Counted from the stretch's first letter, positions 1-7,510 are shown. The stretch: 9,912 nucleotides of DNA from Desulfobulbaceae bacterium UBA5611 (GCA_002424635.1 DIKT01000092.1:1-9912), one strand, 5' to 3'. Made by a program: numbers and translations. The notes: generated by a model from the sequence alone, not told the origin.

Positions 1-1599
1 ATTGAAAACCTGGATCTATCCTGCGCCTATTTTTATTTTCTCTGGGGGGCTCACGCTGAGAGCAATAAAAAATACAGTGAGGCTCAGGAGGCTTATGAAA
101 AGGCGCTCATCTGTGATCCTGATGCTGACTATGTCTTCAAGAAACTGCCGATTCTGCTGATCCGCATGGAGAAACTACATGCGGCCGCCCAATGGTTAAG
201 GGAGGCCATCAAAAAAAATCCGGAAGATGTTGACAATCAATTACTGTTGGCCCGGCTGGATGTGAATATCGGTGATTTCAATGAAGCGATCGAGATTTAT
301 GAGAAGATACTTGAGATTGCTCCGGATAACAGTACTGTACGCCTCCGACTTGGCTATCTCTATAGTCAGCAGGGTCGCTATAAGGAAGGAGAAGATACTG
401 TTAAGGTGATGTTGATCAAGGACCCTGACTCATACTTTGCCCTTCTTTATCTGGCTCGCCTGGCTGTGCAATCCGGTGACTTTGATACTGCCGCCCTCTT
501 CTATGAAAAGCTCCTGGCCCAGCAATGGTCTTTCGAGCTGGTATATGAAATGATCGAATTATATGGCAAGCGTGAGCAATACAAACGGGTTGAGCAACTT
601 TACTCATCCATCCTGAAGAAAGAACCTGAAAATGAACAGGCGGCCCTTGGACGTGTCCACTCGCTTCTTCTCCTCAGCCAGGAACAAGAAGCTCTGGCAG
701 AGTTGACCAGGATCCGTGCTTTTAGCAATAAGCCTACCGATATTGATCTCATTTCCAGCCGGGTTTTTATCCAGACTGGCAATTTTGATAAGGCCAATGT
801 CCTGCTCGAAAAAATTATTGCCAAGGCAGATTCTGCTGCTGCCCGCTACATGTTGGCCGTCATCCGCTATGAAGCAGACAAACGGGAGGCGGCACTGGCG
901 CATCTCAGAAAAATCAGCCCTGACGATGAAGAATTTGACAATAGTATTGCCCTGCAGGCCAAGATCTTAATTGAGCTGGACAGAACGCCTGAAGCCATCA
1001 CTCTGGTCAAAAAATTAATCAATAACCCGGACCGTCGGCAACCATTCTACTACAGTCTTCTCGCCGGCATTTATGTAAATAAACAGGAGCTTACGGCTGG
1101 CCATGACATCCTGACCACAGGTATCGAGCTCTACCCCGATGATGTTCAGCTCTCTTTTGAATTCGCCCTCCTCCTGGAGAAAGAAGACAGACAGAACGAG
1201 GCTATAGCCCGAATGGAGAAAGTTCTGGAAATGCAGTCTAATCATGCTGAGGCCTTGAATTACCTTGGTTATATCTGGGCTGACAACAGTGTCCATCTTG
1301 ATAAGGCCTTGGGATATATCAATAAAGCCATTACCTTAAAACCAAATAATGGCTTTATCATGGACAGTCTGGGCTGGGTCTATTTTCGCATGGGTGAGTT
1401 GGAAAAGGCGAGAACAGCGTTGGAACAGGCCATCATCCTGCAACCGGAAGATCCATATATTCATGAGCATATGGGCGATATCTACCAAAAATCCGGACAA
1501 AAAGATAAGGCCCGGGATGCCTGGCAGAAATCGAAGAGATTGTTTAAGGATCAGGAGATGAAGGACAAGATGCAGAAGAAAATCGATGCCCTCCAGTAA
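1..1599 (+). CDS. TPR-repeat protein (5'-truncated by window edge)
   Basis: The reading frame is open from base 1, so the ATG at 166 is internal and the true start lies upstream; 532 residues are visible. The protein is an almost continuous array of about a dozen 34-residue tetratricopeptide repeats. The clearest are at residues about 7-41, 56-90, 91-124 and, near the C-terminus, about 415-520, where typical A/G-Y-A/P helix pairs such as 'ALNYLGYIWAD' and 'DSLGWVYFRMGELEKA' are visible. It ends in a charged Lys-rich tail. TPR arrays are protein-interaction scaffolds; no catalytic domain is seen. The stop codon overlaps the next gene's start, so the two are translationally coupled. A TPR gene immediately before lolB is also known in Pseudomonas, which suggests an envelope or outer-membrane role. 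Any signal peptide or lipobox would lie outside the window. Confidence 0.88.
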   Translation: MENLDLSCAYFYFLWGAHAESNKKYSEAQEAYEKALICDPDADYVFKKLPILLIRMEKLHAAAQWLREAIKKNPEDVDNQLLLARLDVNIGDFNEAIEIYEKILEIAPDNSTVRLRLGYLYSQQGRYKEGEDTVKVMLIKDPDSYFALLYLARLAVQSGDFDTAALFYEKLLAQQWSFELVYEMIELYGKREQYKRVEQLYSSILKKEPENEQAALGRVHSLLLLSQEQEALAELTRIRAFSNKPTDIDLISSRVFIQTGNFDKANVLLEKIIAKADSAAARYMLAVIRYEADKREAALAHLRKISPDDEEFDNSIALQAKILIELDRTPEAITLVKKLINNPDRRQPFYYSLLAGIYVNKQELTAGHDILTTGIELYPDDVQLSFEFALLLEKEDRQNEAIARMEKVLEMQSNHAEALNYLGYIWADNSVHLDKALGYINKAITLKPNNGFIMDSLGWVYFRMGELEKARTALEQAIILQPEDPYIHEHMGDIYQKSGQKDKARDAWQKSKRLFKDQEMKDKMQKKIDALQ

Positions 1600-2425
1600 G
1601 ATGAAGAGTGTCCAGGCGAGACATCTTTGCTGGTTCCTGGCAATCCTGCTGGCCTTGCTCTTCAATGGTTGTGCCGGCAAACAACCATGGACCACCAGTC
1701 AGGTAGCTGAAGAGGAGGCGGCCTTCCTAAGGCAGACTTTCGAGGAAATGCAGCAGCTGGATGCCTCCTGTTTTTCCAGCCTGGACGCGGAGGCCACACT
1801 TGTTTGGGAAGGACCTGGCAGCAATCGTTCCATAGCCGGCTTTTTCCAGCTCATGCTGCCGACATCGGTTAAATTCGTAGTCCTGAATCCCCTGGGACAA
1901 CCCCTGTATGCCCTGGTCAGTGACGGCCGGGAGTTTCAATCAATCAACACCAGCCTCAAACAGCACACTATTGGTAAGATCAGTACCCTGGCCGCCCAGT
2001 ATCAAATTCCGGCATCGTTGCTCTCGGATGATTGGGGCTACTGGCTGACAGGGCGGCTGCATGAGCACAGAGCCACCATTGAAGCAATCCGTCGAGATGG
2101 CTCTGGCCGAGGTATCTGGCTTACCTTACGATATCAGGGTGCGTCGAACTTACCCAAAAATCATCTTCTGATTCAGCCGGAGAGCAAACAACTTCTCACC
2201 CGAATTCTTGTCGATCATCAGGGAGAGACCGTTGCCACCATCTCTTATGATCAGCGCCGCGGCGAAGAAGCATGTTCACCCCTCAGCAGGATCACCATCA
2301 GCGACCTGCCGTACCGGTCACAACTCACTATCGATTTTACCGATATTCTGACTGATCGCTCTTTTACGACTGCTAATTTCAGGTTGAAAGTCCCGGCGGA
2401 CTTTACAACTCAGGAGTTACACTGA
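1586..2425 (+). CDS. LolB-like / DUF4292-like outer-membrane lipoprotein
   Basis: The product has 279 residues. A charged N-terminus is followed by a hydrophobic stretch (about 14-27) and a lipobox-like 'LLFNGC', which puts the lipidated cysteine at residue 29. The -3 Phe and -2 Asn are not ideal for a lipobox. The mature part reads as an all-beta, lipoprotein-carrier-like fold: a short helix, then strands including 'VKFVVLNPLGQPLYALVSDG' (about 91-110). This resembles LolB and DUF4292 proteins, which accept lipoproteins from LolA and insert them into the outer membrane. The ATG at 1586 overlaps the upstream TPR gene by 14 bases. An ATG at 1601, one base after that gene's stop, is an equally credible start and keeps the full signal sequence; neither has a strong Shine-Dalgarno, which fits translational coupling. 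The family call rests on fold-level resemblance plus TPR-lolB synteny. No ispE follows, unlike in Pseudomonas. Confidence 0.6.
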   Translation: MPSSKMKSVQARHLCWFLAILLALLFNGCAGKQPWTTSQVAEEEAAFLRQTFEEMQQLDASCFSSLDAEATLVWEGPGSNRSIAGFFQLMLPTSVKFVVLNPLGQPLYALVSDGREFQSINTSLKQHTIGKISTLAAQYQIPASLLSDDWGYWLTGRLHEHRATIEAIRRDGSGRGIWLTLRYQGASNLPKNHLLIQPESKQLLTRILVDHQGETVATISYDQRRGEEACSPLSRITISDLPYRSQLTIDFTDILTDRSFTTANFRLKVPADFTTQELH

Positions 2426-2448
2426 ATTGCCGACCAACCAATGCACTC

Positions 2449-3174
2449 CTAGCTGCCATTCAAAATAGCCATCACTGTTTTTCCTCTGACCTGCCGGCTG
2501 AAGATTGTATCTAGCAGAGGGCTGATCTGTTCCTTTTCTTCATCCAGCAATAAAAAACCGGGCAACGGTTTGGCTTTAAGCAGCTGGATTCGCGCCTGAG
2601 CAGCAAAAGTGGCCGGCAGCAGCGCGGCCACTTGCTGGTTTGGCGATAAATCAGAGAGGGCGGCGAGGACATCCAGCATATTGCCCCAGTATTCTCCTTG
2701 CCCCAGATGCTCAATTATCTGCAGCACGGCAGTGGATGCTGACAGGTAATATTCGGGCGCTATGGCTGAGCCTCCGGCAGAACACCTCTGAACAGAGGCA
2801 AAACAACGGCAGGAAAAAGGTCTGGCCTCATAGATTTGACAGCAACCGTTTTCCAGGAAAGGACAGGCAGACATATTACCGGATTGTGCAGATTCAACCG
2901 ACTGCCCCTGGCCAAGACAAACGCCGGCAAAATCATTAGTAGTCAGAGCAGGACGCCCGGTTATCCCTTTTTTCTGCAGTTGCGCGGCAAGCCATAACTC
3001 ACGACCGGTCTGCTTAATCAAGTGATAGACGGCTTCTCCTTCCAGGGCGGTCATCACTACATTTTGGGTACAGCAAACCGCACACTTTTTTTGACAGGCA
3101 AAGGAAAAGCCAATCGACCATTCAGCAAAAACCTTATAAATGGTCTGCAGTATTTCTTCTTTTAGAGAAGGCAT
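2449..3174 (-). CDS. YkgJ-family cysteine-cluster protein
   Basis: The product has 241 residues with no signal peptide, so it is probably cytoplasmic. Two cysteine-rich signatures define the family: C27-x3-C31-x2-C34-C35 near the N-terminus, and 'CPFLENGCCQIYEARPFSCR' at 104-123, with C104, C111, C112 and C122, then C124 and C131. The 'CPFL...G.C.IY..RP..CR' block is the YkgJ (CxxCxxCC) hallmark. These proteins are thought to bind a zinc or iron-sulfur centre, but the reaction is not established. The C-terminal half (about 140-241) has no recognisable motif. The start is supported by a GGAGAGG ribosome site just upstream (complement of 3177-3183). It lies 55 bases downstream of the AMIN gene on the same strand and is likely cotranscribed with it. 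Its 3' end faces the lipoprotein gene across a 23-base gap with no obvious terminator. Confidence 0.82.
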   Translation of the reverse strand: MPSLKEEILQTIYKVFAEWSIGFSFACQKKCAVCCTQNVVMTALEGEAVYHLIKQTGRELWLAAQLQKKGITGRPALTTNDFAGVCLGQGQSVESAQSGNMSACPFLENGCCQIYEARPFSCRCFASVQRCSAGGSAIAPEYYLSASTAVLQIIEHLGQGEYWGNMLDVLAALSDLSPNQQVAALLPATFAAQARIQLLKAKPLPGFLLLDEEKEQISPLLDTIFSRQVRGKTVMAILNGS

Positions 3175-3229
3175 AACCTCTCCACAGACGGACCGGTCAG
3201 AAACTCAGAGCCGCCTGTTTTCGACTTTA

Positions 3230-4342
3230 TCATGGCTGCTCGTGATTATCCAGGATCAAGCTGTCAGAGGAGTTCACAGATAAAACATAGAGATTCTGCG
3301 CTTTATAAAAAACCTGTTGCAGGTCATATTGTCGATTAGGCCTTAATTCCAGAATAACCTTGACCCGGTGTGGATTAGTATTTTTTTCCACCCGGACCTG
3401 TTTAATATAATTACCATTGGTCGCAAGAATCGCCGGCACCTCTTGCCCAGTTGCGGCCTTCATAAATTCGCAGCTAATGGTCGGCGTACCCTCTTCTTGG
3501 CCCAAGACCACAGGAGGATGGAAATTAGTCACGTCAATTACTACTTTTTCAACCGTATCACCGCTTTGTTCAAATGAAATCTTGTTAATAGTAAGTTGTG
3601 ATGATGACGGAACCGGCGGCTCTTTTACTGCCTTATCCAGCGAGGCCGGAGAGGCGGGAGCAAGCTCTTTGGCCGGGACCGGCTGCAAGGAAGCCTTTTC
3701 CTGTTTTTTCTCAAGAGGAGCAGTAACTATTACCGGTACAGTCTCTTTTTTTACTTGACCGCCAGCCTGCTGTTTATCCTTATTGTGCTGGTTATGAAAA
3801 ATAGTGATCTTTAAAGTATTATTTTTTACCTGAAAGTCTTGAGCAAAATCATATTCTTGACCAGGAACCAGATCAAGGACCACCCTGGTCTTGAGAGGTT
3901 CATTATGCCTGCCGGTGCGGATGGCCGACACCAGATTACCCCAGCTTTTTATCTCACTCTTGATTGATGGGGAGTGCCGCGTATCATAAAAATCAAAAAT
4001 TACCTTGGGCGCTTCTCCTTTAATGGCGGATATTTTAGGAAGATGAGGACCATTAAGTTTGAAGGTCACAGTTTCCCGGCTGCTACTTTCCCGCTCAAAA
4101 TAAATCTGGTCAAGCAAGGCGCCAGTCTCTTCGGCCACAAGCAGGGGAAGAGGTAAGAAAAGACAGAAAGCGACAGGCAATACAAGCAGATGGAAAGCTG
4201 GACGCTTGCTCCTTTTGGCAAACAGGGGCAGGAAGATCTTCAATTTTTGCCGGAAGGCCGACTGGGCCGGAGATTTGCTGACCAGACCTATATTTTTCAT
4301 TATAAACAGCCTTTTATCAGGTAACATATTATTTTCATTCAA
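3230..4342 (-). CDS. Exported protein with two AMIN-like domains
   Basis: The product has up to 370 residues. A long basic N-terminus precedes a hydrophobic segment at about 49-70 ending 'LLVAEE', which is either a signal peptide with an extended n-region or a membrane anchor. Two related beta-rich modules follow: AMIN-like 1 at about 74-184 and AMIN-like 2 at about 250-357. They share a layout of a 'V.FDF/VIDV' strand, a central 'I/V.R...N' strand, an 'RVVLDL / KVILEL' strand, 'YD' and a closing strand. A Lys/Pro/Ala-rich linker (about 185-249) joins them. AMIN domains localise amidases (AmiC) and secretins (PilQ) to peptidoglycan, but no amidase or secretin domain is present here. Three in-frame ATGs compete for the start. 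The one at 4300 has an AAAGG ribosome-like site about 9 bases upstream and would shorten the n-region by 14 residues. It is probably the first gene of a unit with the YkgJ-family gene. Confidence 0.72.
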   Translation of the reverse strand: MNENNMLPDKRLFIMKNIGLVSKSPAQSAFRQKLKIFLPLFAKRSKRPAFHLLVLPVAFCLFLPLPLLVAEETGALLDQIYFERESSSRETVTFKLNGPHLPKISAIKGEAPKVIFDFYDTRHSPSIKSEIKSWGNLVSAIRTGRHNEPLKTRVVLDLVPGQEYDFAQDFQVKNNTLKITIFHNQHNKDKQQAGGQVKKETVPVIVTAPLEKKQEKASLQPVPAKELAPASPASLDKAVKEPPVPSSSQLTINKISFEQSGDTVEKVVIDVTNFHPPVVLGQEEGTPTISCEFMKAATGQEVPAILATNGNYIKQVRVEKNTNPHRVKVILELRPNRQYDLQQVFYKAQNLYVLSVNSSDSLILDNHEQP

Positions 4343-4359
4343 ACAAATAATCTTTCGTC

Positions 4360-4389
4360 TGAATACAGCATCCGCCCTTGTAAAGTCAA
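4360..4389 (-). promoter_or_regulatory. Putative sigma70-type promoter for the AMIN/YkgJ unit
   Basis: On the - strand, TTGACT (complement of 4384-4389; five of six match the -35 consensus) is followed after 18 bases by TATTCA (complement of 4360-4365; only three of six match -10). It lies in the 69-base gap between the divergent AMIN and radical-SAM genes, the expected place for a promoter. Transcription would start about 10-15 bases before the first ATG, or about 50-55 before the ATG at 4300. The weak -10 keeps this tentative. Confidence 0.4.
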
Positions 4390-4411
4390 CCTATTTCCAG
4401 TAAATCTGCAG

Positions 4412-7084
4412 ATGAATTACAGATCGAACCAATCACTTCCAGACACCGGGCACAACCATTCTGGACCAGCAATCTCCTTAACCAATTTGTTGAAATTTCC
4501 CATGCCAGTCAAAATAGAAAGAAGCAAGCTCCTCCCTTTTGTCAATAAACCCGGCAGATACCTGGGCCATGAATATAACGCCATTGTAAAAGACTGGAAG
4601 CAGACCCTAGTCCGTTGCGTCCTCATTTTCCCTGATCTTTATGAAATCGGTATGTCCCATCAAGGCCTGCAGATCCTTTATCATATCCTCAACGGTCAGC
4701 AGCAGGTGCTGGCCGAACGCAGTTATTGCCCGGACCGGGATATGGAAAAATTACTGCAGCAGAAAAATGCCCCCCTCACCTCGCTGGAATCAGACCACGC
4801 CCTGGCCGAGTTTGACATCATCGGCTTCACTTTACCTTATGAATTATGTTACAGCAATATCGTCACCATCATGAGCCTGGCCGGCATCCCGCTATGGTCT
4901 CAGGACCGGGATGAAACCTTTCCACTCATTCTGGGCGGCGGTTCCTGCTCCATGAATCCGGAACCGGTGGCTGATTTCTTTGATGCCATCCTGCTGGGCG
5001 ATGGCGAAGAGGCCATCATCGAGATCACAACCTTAGTGGCCAATGCCAAGGACAACAAGCTATCAAAGGCCGAACTGCTGACGCAACTGGCCACCATTAA
5101 AGGCCTTTATATCCCCTCTTTCTTTCAAACGCAGTATACGGCAGAGGGAACCATCAGTGACATCCGGGCTCTGTCCAGCTCTTCTCTTAATGTTCAACGG
5201 CGGGTTGTGGCTGATCTTTCCCAGATCGAGCATCTGAAACGACCGCTGGTACCAAACGGCAAGATCGTCCATGACCGCTTAGGGGTGGAGATCGCCCGCG
5301 GCTGCACCCGAGGCTGTCGTTTCTGTCAGGCGGGTATCATATACCGACCGGTCAGGGAACGCAGCCCGGAACAGATTATGGATATTGCCGGCTGCGCCCT
5401 AGGCGTCAGTGGCTTTGACGAACTGGCCTTGCTGTCCTTATCCACCGGTGATTATTCCTGCATTGAGCCGCTCCTGAAACAGATGATGGATACCTTTGCC
5501 AGTGATTATGTGTCGGTGTCCATGCCGTCCATGCGGGTGGGAACCTTGACCCAGGCGGTTATGGATCAGATCAAACGGGTGCGAAAGACCGGCTTTACCC
5601 TGGCTCCTGAGGCCGGCAGTGAGCGGCTGCGCCGGGTCATCAATAAAGGTATCACCGAAGATGATCTGTTGACCACCTGCCGCGACGCCTTTGCCTTAGG
5701 CTGGAAGGTCATGAAATTCTATTTTATGATCGGTCTGCCGACTGAAACCGAGGAAGATATCGAAGCCATTGCCGAACTGGTCAAAAAAGCCAAACAGGAA
5801 GCCGACAAAGGCGGACGCGGACGCCGCCAGATCAATGTCGGCGTAGGCACCTTTGTGCCCAAACCTCACACTCCTTTCCAGTGGGAACGACAGATCAGCA
5901 TTGATGAGAGCCGTGAGCGAATCAGGCGCATCAAAGGCTTGATGCCCCGTAGCGGCGTCAACCTGAAATACCATGACCCGGAACAGAGCTTTCTGGAAGG
6001 TGTTTTTTCCAGAGGGGACCGGCGACTGGCCCGCCTTCTGGAGGTGGCCTGGCAGCAAGGAGCACGACTCGATGGCTGGTCTGAACACTTTAATCTCGGC
6101 ATCTGGCGGACAGCAGCAGCAGAATGCGGCCTCAACCTCGATAGCTTTCTGCGTCAGCGTGAGCCGGCAGAGATTCTGCCCTGGCAGCATCTGCACAGCG
6201 GCATTGACACTGCTTTCCTGCAAGCTGAACTGGCAAAGGCCCTTGAAGAGGCCTATACCCCGGACTGCCGTTATCATGGCTGTCAGCAGTGCGGCCTCTG
6301 CGATTTTAAAGAGATCAAGCCCCTGGTCCATGGCCGCCAGAGGACAGAGCCTGATGACATGGCAGCTGCCGTGCCGACGACAACCGTCAGTCAAACCATA
6401 AATGAGAGCTCAAGTGCAGGCGTAGAAAACCATTGCAAATACAATGTCATCTACTCCCGTACTGGTGACATCTGCTTTCTCGGTCATCTGGAGCTGCTGC
6501 AGCTGGTGTTCCGGGCTCTGCGCCGGGCCGGCATCACCACTCATTTCTCCCAAGGATTCAATCCATCACCCAAGATATCTTTTGGTCTGGCCCTGCCGGT
6601 CGGCACTGAGAGTCTGGCCGAATACTTTATCATGGATCTGCCGGCTCCCCTCCAATCAGCAGAGGAGACCGTAGCCCAGCTCAACAGCCAACTGCCGCCA
6701 GGCCTGATGGTGCAATCGGTGGCTCTGCATTCAGGCAAGGTCCCCCAGAATCTGCAAAGCAGCTATCAGCTCAACCTGCCCCGACCCTTATCAGCCGAGG
6801 AACTCTCCCGCATTGCTGATTTCATGGCCCGAGATGAATTTACTATCAGCCGCAGCCGTAAAGGCAAAAAAACAATATTTGACATCCGCCCCCTGGTGGT
6901 AGCTATCATCCCGGAAACAGCAGAGCAGCTCAGGCTGGAGCTGCTCTACACCAGCAGTCTGCCTGGTGTCAAACCCTTAGAGATTCTGACCCATGTCCTC
7001 GGGATGGACGCGGAAACGGCAGCAACCAGCAGGGTTCTCAAAACAGCCTGGCACGCTATTGCAGAAGATAAAAAACCAACATGA
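4412..7084 (+). CDS. TIGR03960-type radical SAM protein fused to TIGR03936/DUF2344 domain
   Basis: The product has 890 residues in three parts. Residues about 45-275 form the N-terminal domain named 'B12-binding-like' in this family, with 'FPDLYEIGMSHQGLQILY', 'FDIIGFTLPYELCYSN', 'LGGGSCSMNPEPVADFFDA' and 'LGDGEEA'. Residues about 285-600 are the radical SAM core, with the [4Fe-4S] ligands C298-x3-C302-x2-C305 inside 'ARGCTRGCRFCQAG' and 'TLAPEAGSERLRRVINKG' downstream. After a second cysteine group (C619, C624, C627, C630) and a roughly 45-residue linker, DUF2344 runs from about 676 to 860 ('YNVIYSRTGDICFLGHLELL', 'SQGFNPSPKISFGLALPVG'). In many bacteria these are two adjacent genes near rng/rplU; here they are one chain. 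The substrate is unknown; an RNA or ribosome-linked modification has been suggested by gene neighbourhood only. The usual N-terminal homology begins around residue 35, so the ATG at 4502 (residue 31) may be the true start. No strong ribosome site precedes either. Confidence 0.9.
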   Translation: MNYRSNQSLPDTGHNHSGPAISLTNLLKFPMPVKIERSKLLPFVNKPGRYLGHEYNAIVKDWKQTLVRCVLIFPDLYEIGMSHQGLQILYHILNGQQQVLAERSYCPDRDMEKLLQQKNAPLTSLESDHALAEFDIIGFTLPYELCYSNIVTIMSLAGIPLWSQDRDETFPLILGGGSCSMNPEPVADFFDAILLGDGEEAIIEITTLVANAKDNKLSKAELLTQLATIKGLYIPSFFQTQYTAEGTISDIRALSSSSLNVQRRVVADLSQIEHLKRPLVPNGKIVHDRLGVEIARGCTRGCRFCQAGIIYRPVRERSPEQIMDIAGCALGVSGFDELALLSLSTGDYSCIEPLLKQMMDTFASDYVSVSMPSMRVGTLTQAVMDQIKRVRKTGFTLAPEAGSERLRRVINKGITEDDLLTTCRDAFALGWKVMKFYFMIGLPTETEEDIEAIAELVKKAKQEADKGGRGRRQINVGVGTFVPKPHTPFQWERQISIDESRERIRRIKGLMPRSGVNLKYHDPEQSFLEGVFSRGDRRLARLLEVAWQQGARLDGWSEHFNLGIWRTAAAECGLNLDSFLRQREPAEILPWQHLHSGIDTAFLQAELAKALEEAYTPDCRYHGCQQCGLCDFKEIKPLVHGRQRTEPDDMAAAVPTTTVSQTINESSSAGVENHCKYNVIYSRTGDICFLGHLELLQLVFRALRRAGITTHFSQGFNPSPKISFGLALPVGTESLAEYFIMDLPAPLQSAEETVAQLNSQLPPGLMVQSVALHSGKVPQNLQSSYQLNLPRPLSAEELSRIADFMARDEFTISRSRKGKKTIFDIRPLVVAIIPETAEQLRLELLYTSSLPGVKPLEILTHVLGMDAETAATSRVLKTAWHAIAEDKKPT

Positions 7085-7195
7085 CAACCCCTCTGCCAAG
7101 AGAAGCCCTGCATCGAAGGAGAAACCCGGCCTTACATTCGGGACAACTATAAACTTTCGCCTGGGTCTGCTTATAAAGGAAAAACAATCAACGTG

Positions 7196-7216
7196 CGACC
7201 AGTGAGAACTGGATCG
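7196..7216 (+). other. GNRA-tetraloop hairpin
   Basis: CGACCAGT pairs with ACTGGATCG around a GAGA loop, giving an eight-base-pair stem with one bulged A. GAGA is a GNRA tetraloop, a stabilising loop in RNA. It ends six bases before the terminator element, so the two would form adjacent structures at the 3' end of the radical-SAM transcript or of a small RNA. It is seen directly; function is unknown. Confidence 0.5.
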
Positions 7217-7222
7217 AAGAAG

Positions 7223-7253
7223 CAAAAAACCAGATGGCTCTGGTCTCTTTTTT
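7223..7253 (+). terminator. Intrinsic terminator after the radical SAM gene
   Basis: The stem ACCAGA/TCTGGT (7229-7234 with 7239-7244) has a TGGC loop and is flanked by an A-run (7223-7229) and, three bases after the stem, six T (7248-7253). The A and T runs could extend the stem. On the opposite strand the stem is followed directly by a T-run, so it could work in both directions. It lies about 140 bases past the radical-SAM stop. Confidence 0.68.
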
Positions 7254-7426
7254 CCCTGTTCGCAGCGTGCGAATGTCTGAATATTCTTAGCCAATTGTTT
7301 CAATTCAGGCGATTGCAAATTTTAGGTGATAAATAAAAAATTATCCTATACAATAGCGCTACTTATCCTCAATATTTCATAAATTTGTCGCTCAATACTA
7401 AACGAATACTGTTTTATCAACAACGG

Positions 7427-7495
7427 ATGAAACGAAGACTACTTTTGTGCTTGATGACGGGTGCAGCACTCTATTGCGGTGGTCTCTGTACCTAA
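7427..7495 (+). CDS. 22-codon signal-peptide-like small ORF
   Basis: ATG at 7427 opens 22 codons ending at TAA 7493-7495. The peptide starts 'MKRRLLLCLMTGAALYC', with a basic n-region followed by a hydrophobic core, like a Sec signal peptide with no mature domain. Only a weak ribosome-like ACGG precedes it. It could be a leader peptide controlling the downstream binding-protein gene, a tiny membrane peptide, the stump of a decayed exported protein, or chance. Read-through of its stop would continue in frame to the short ORF that starts at 7526. I do not recognise a family. Confidence 0.25.
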   Translation: MKRRLLLCLMTGAALYCGGLCT

Positions 7496-7510
7496 ATAAG
7501 TTCAGGATTG

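Noticed and set aside
5696..6394. 232-codon open frame on the - strand inside the radical SAM gene
   Set aside because: It is antisense to a strongly conserved coding region, its translation shows no recognisable domain, and the + strand frame fully explains the sequence.
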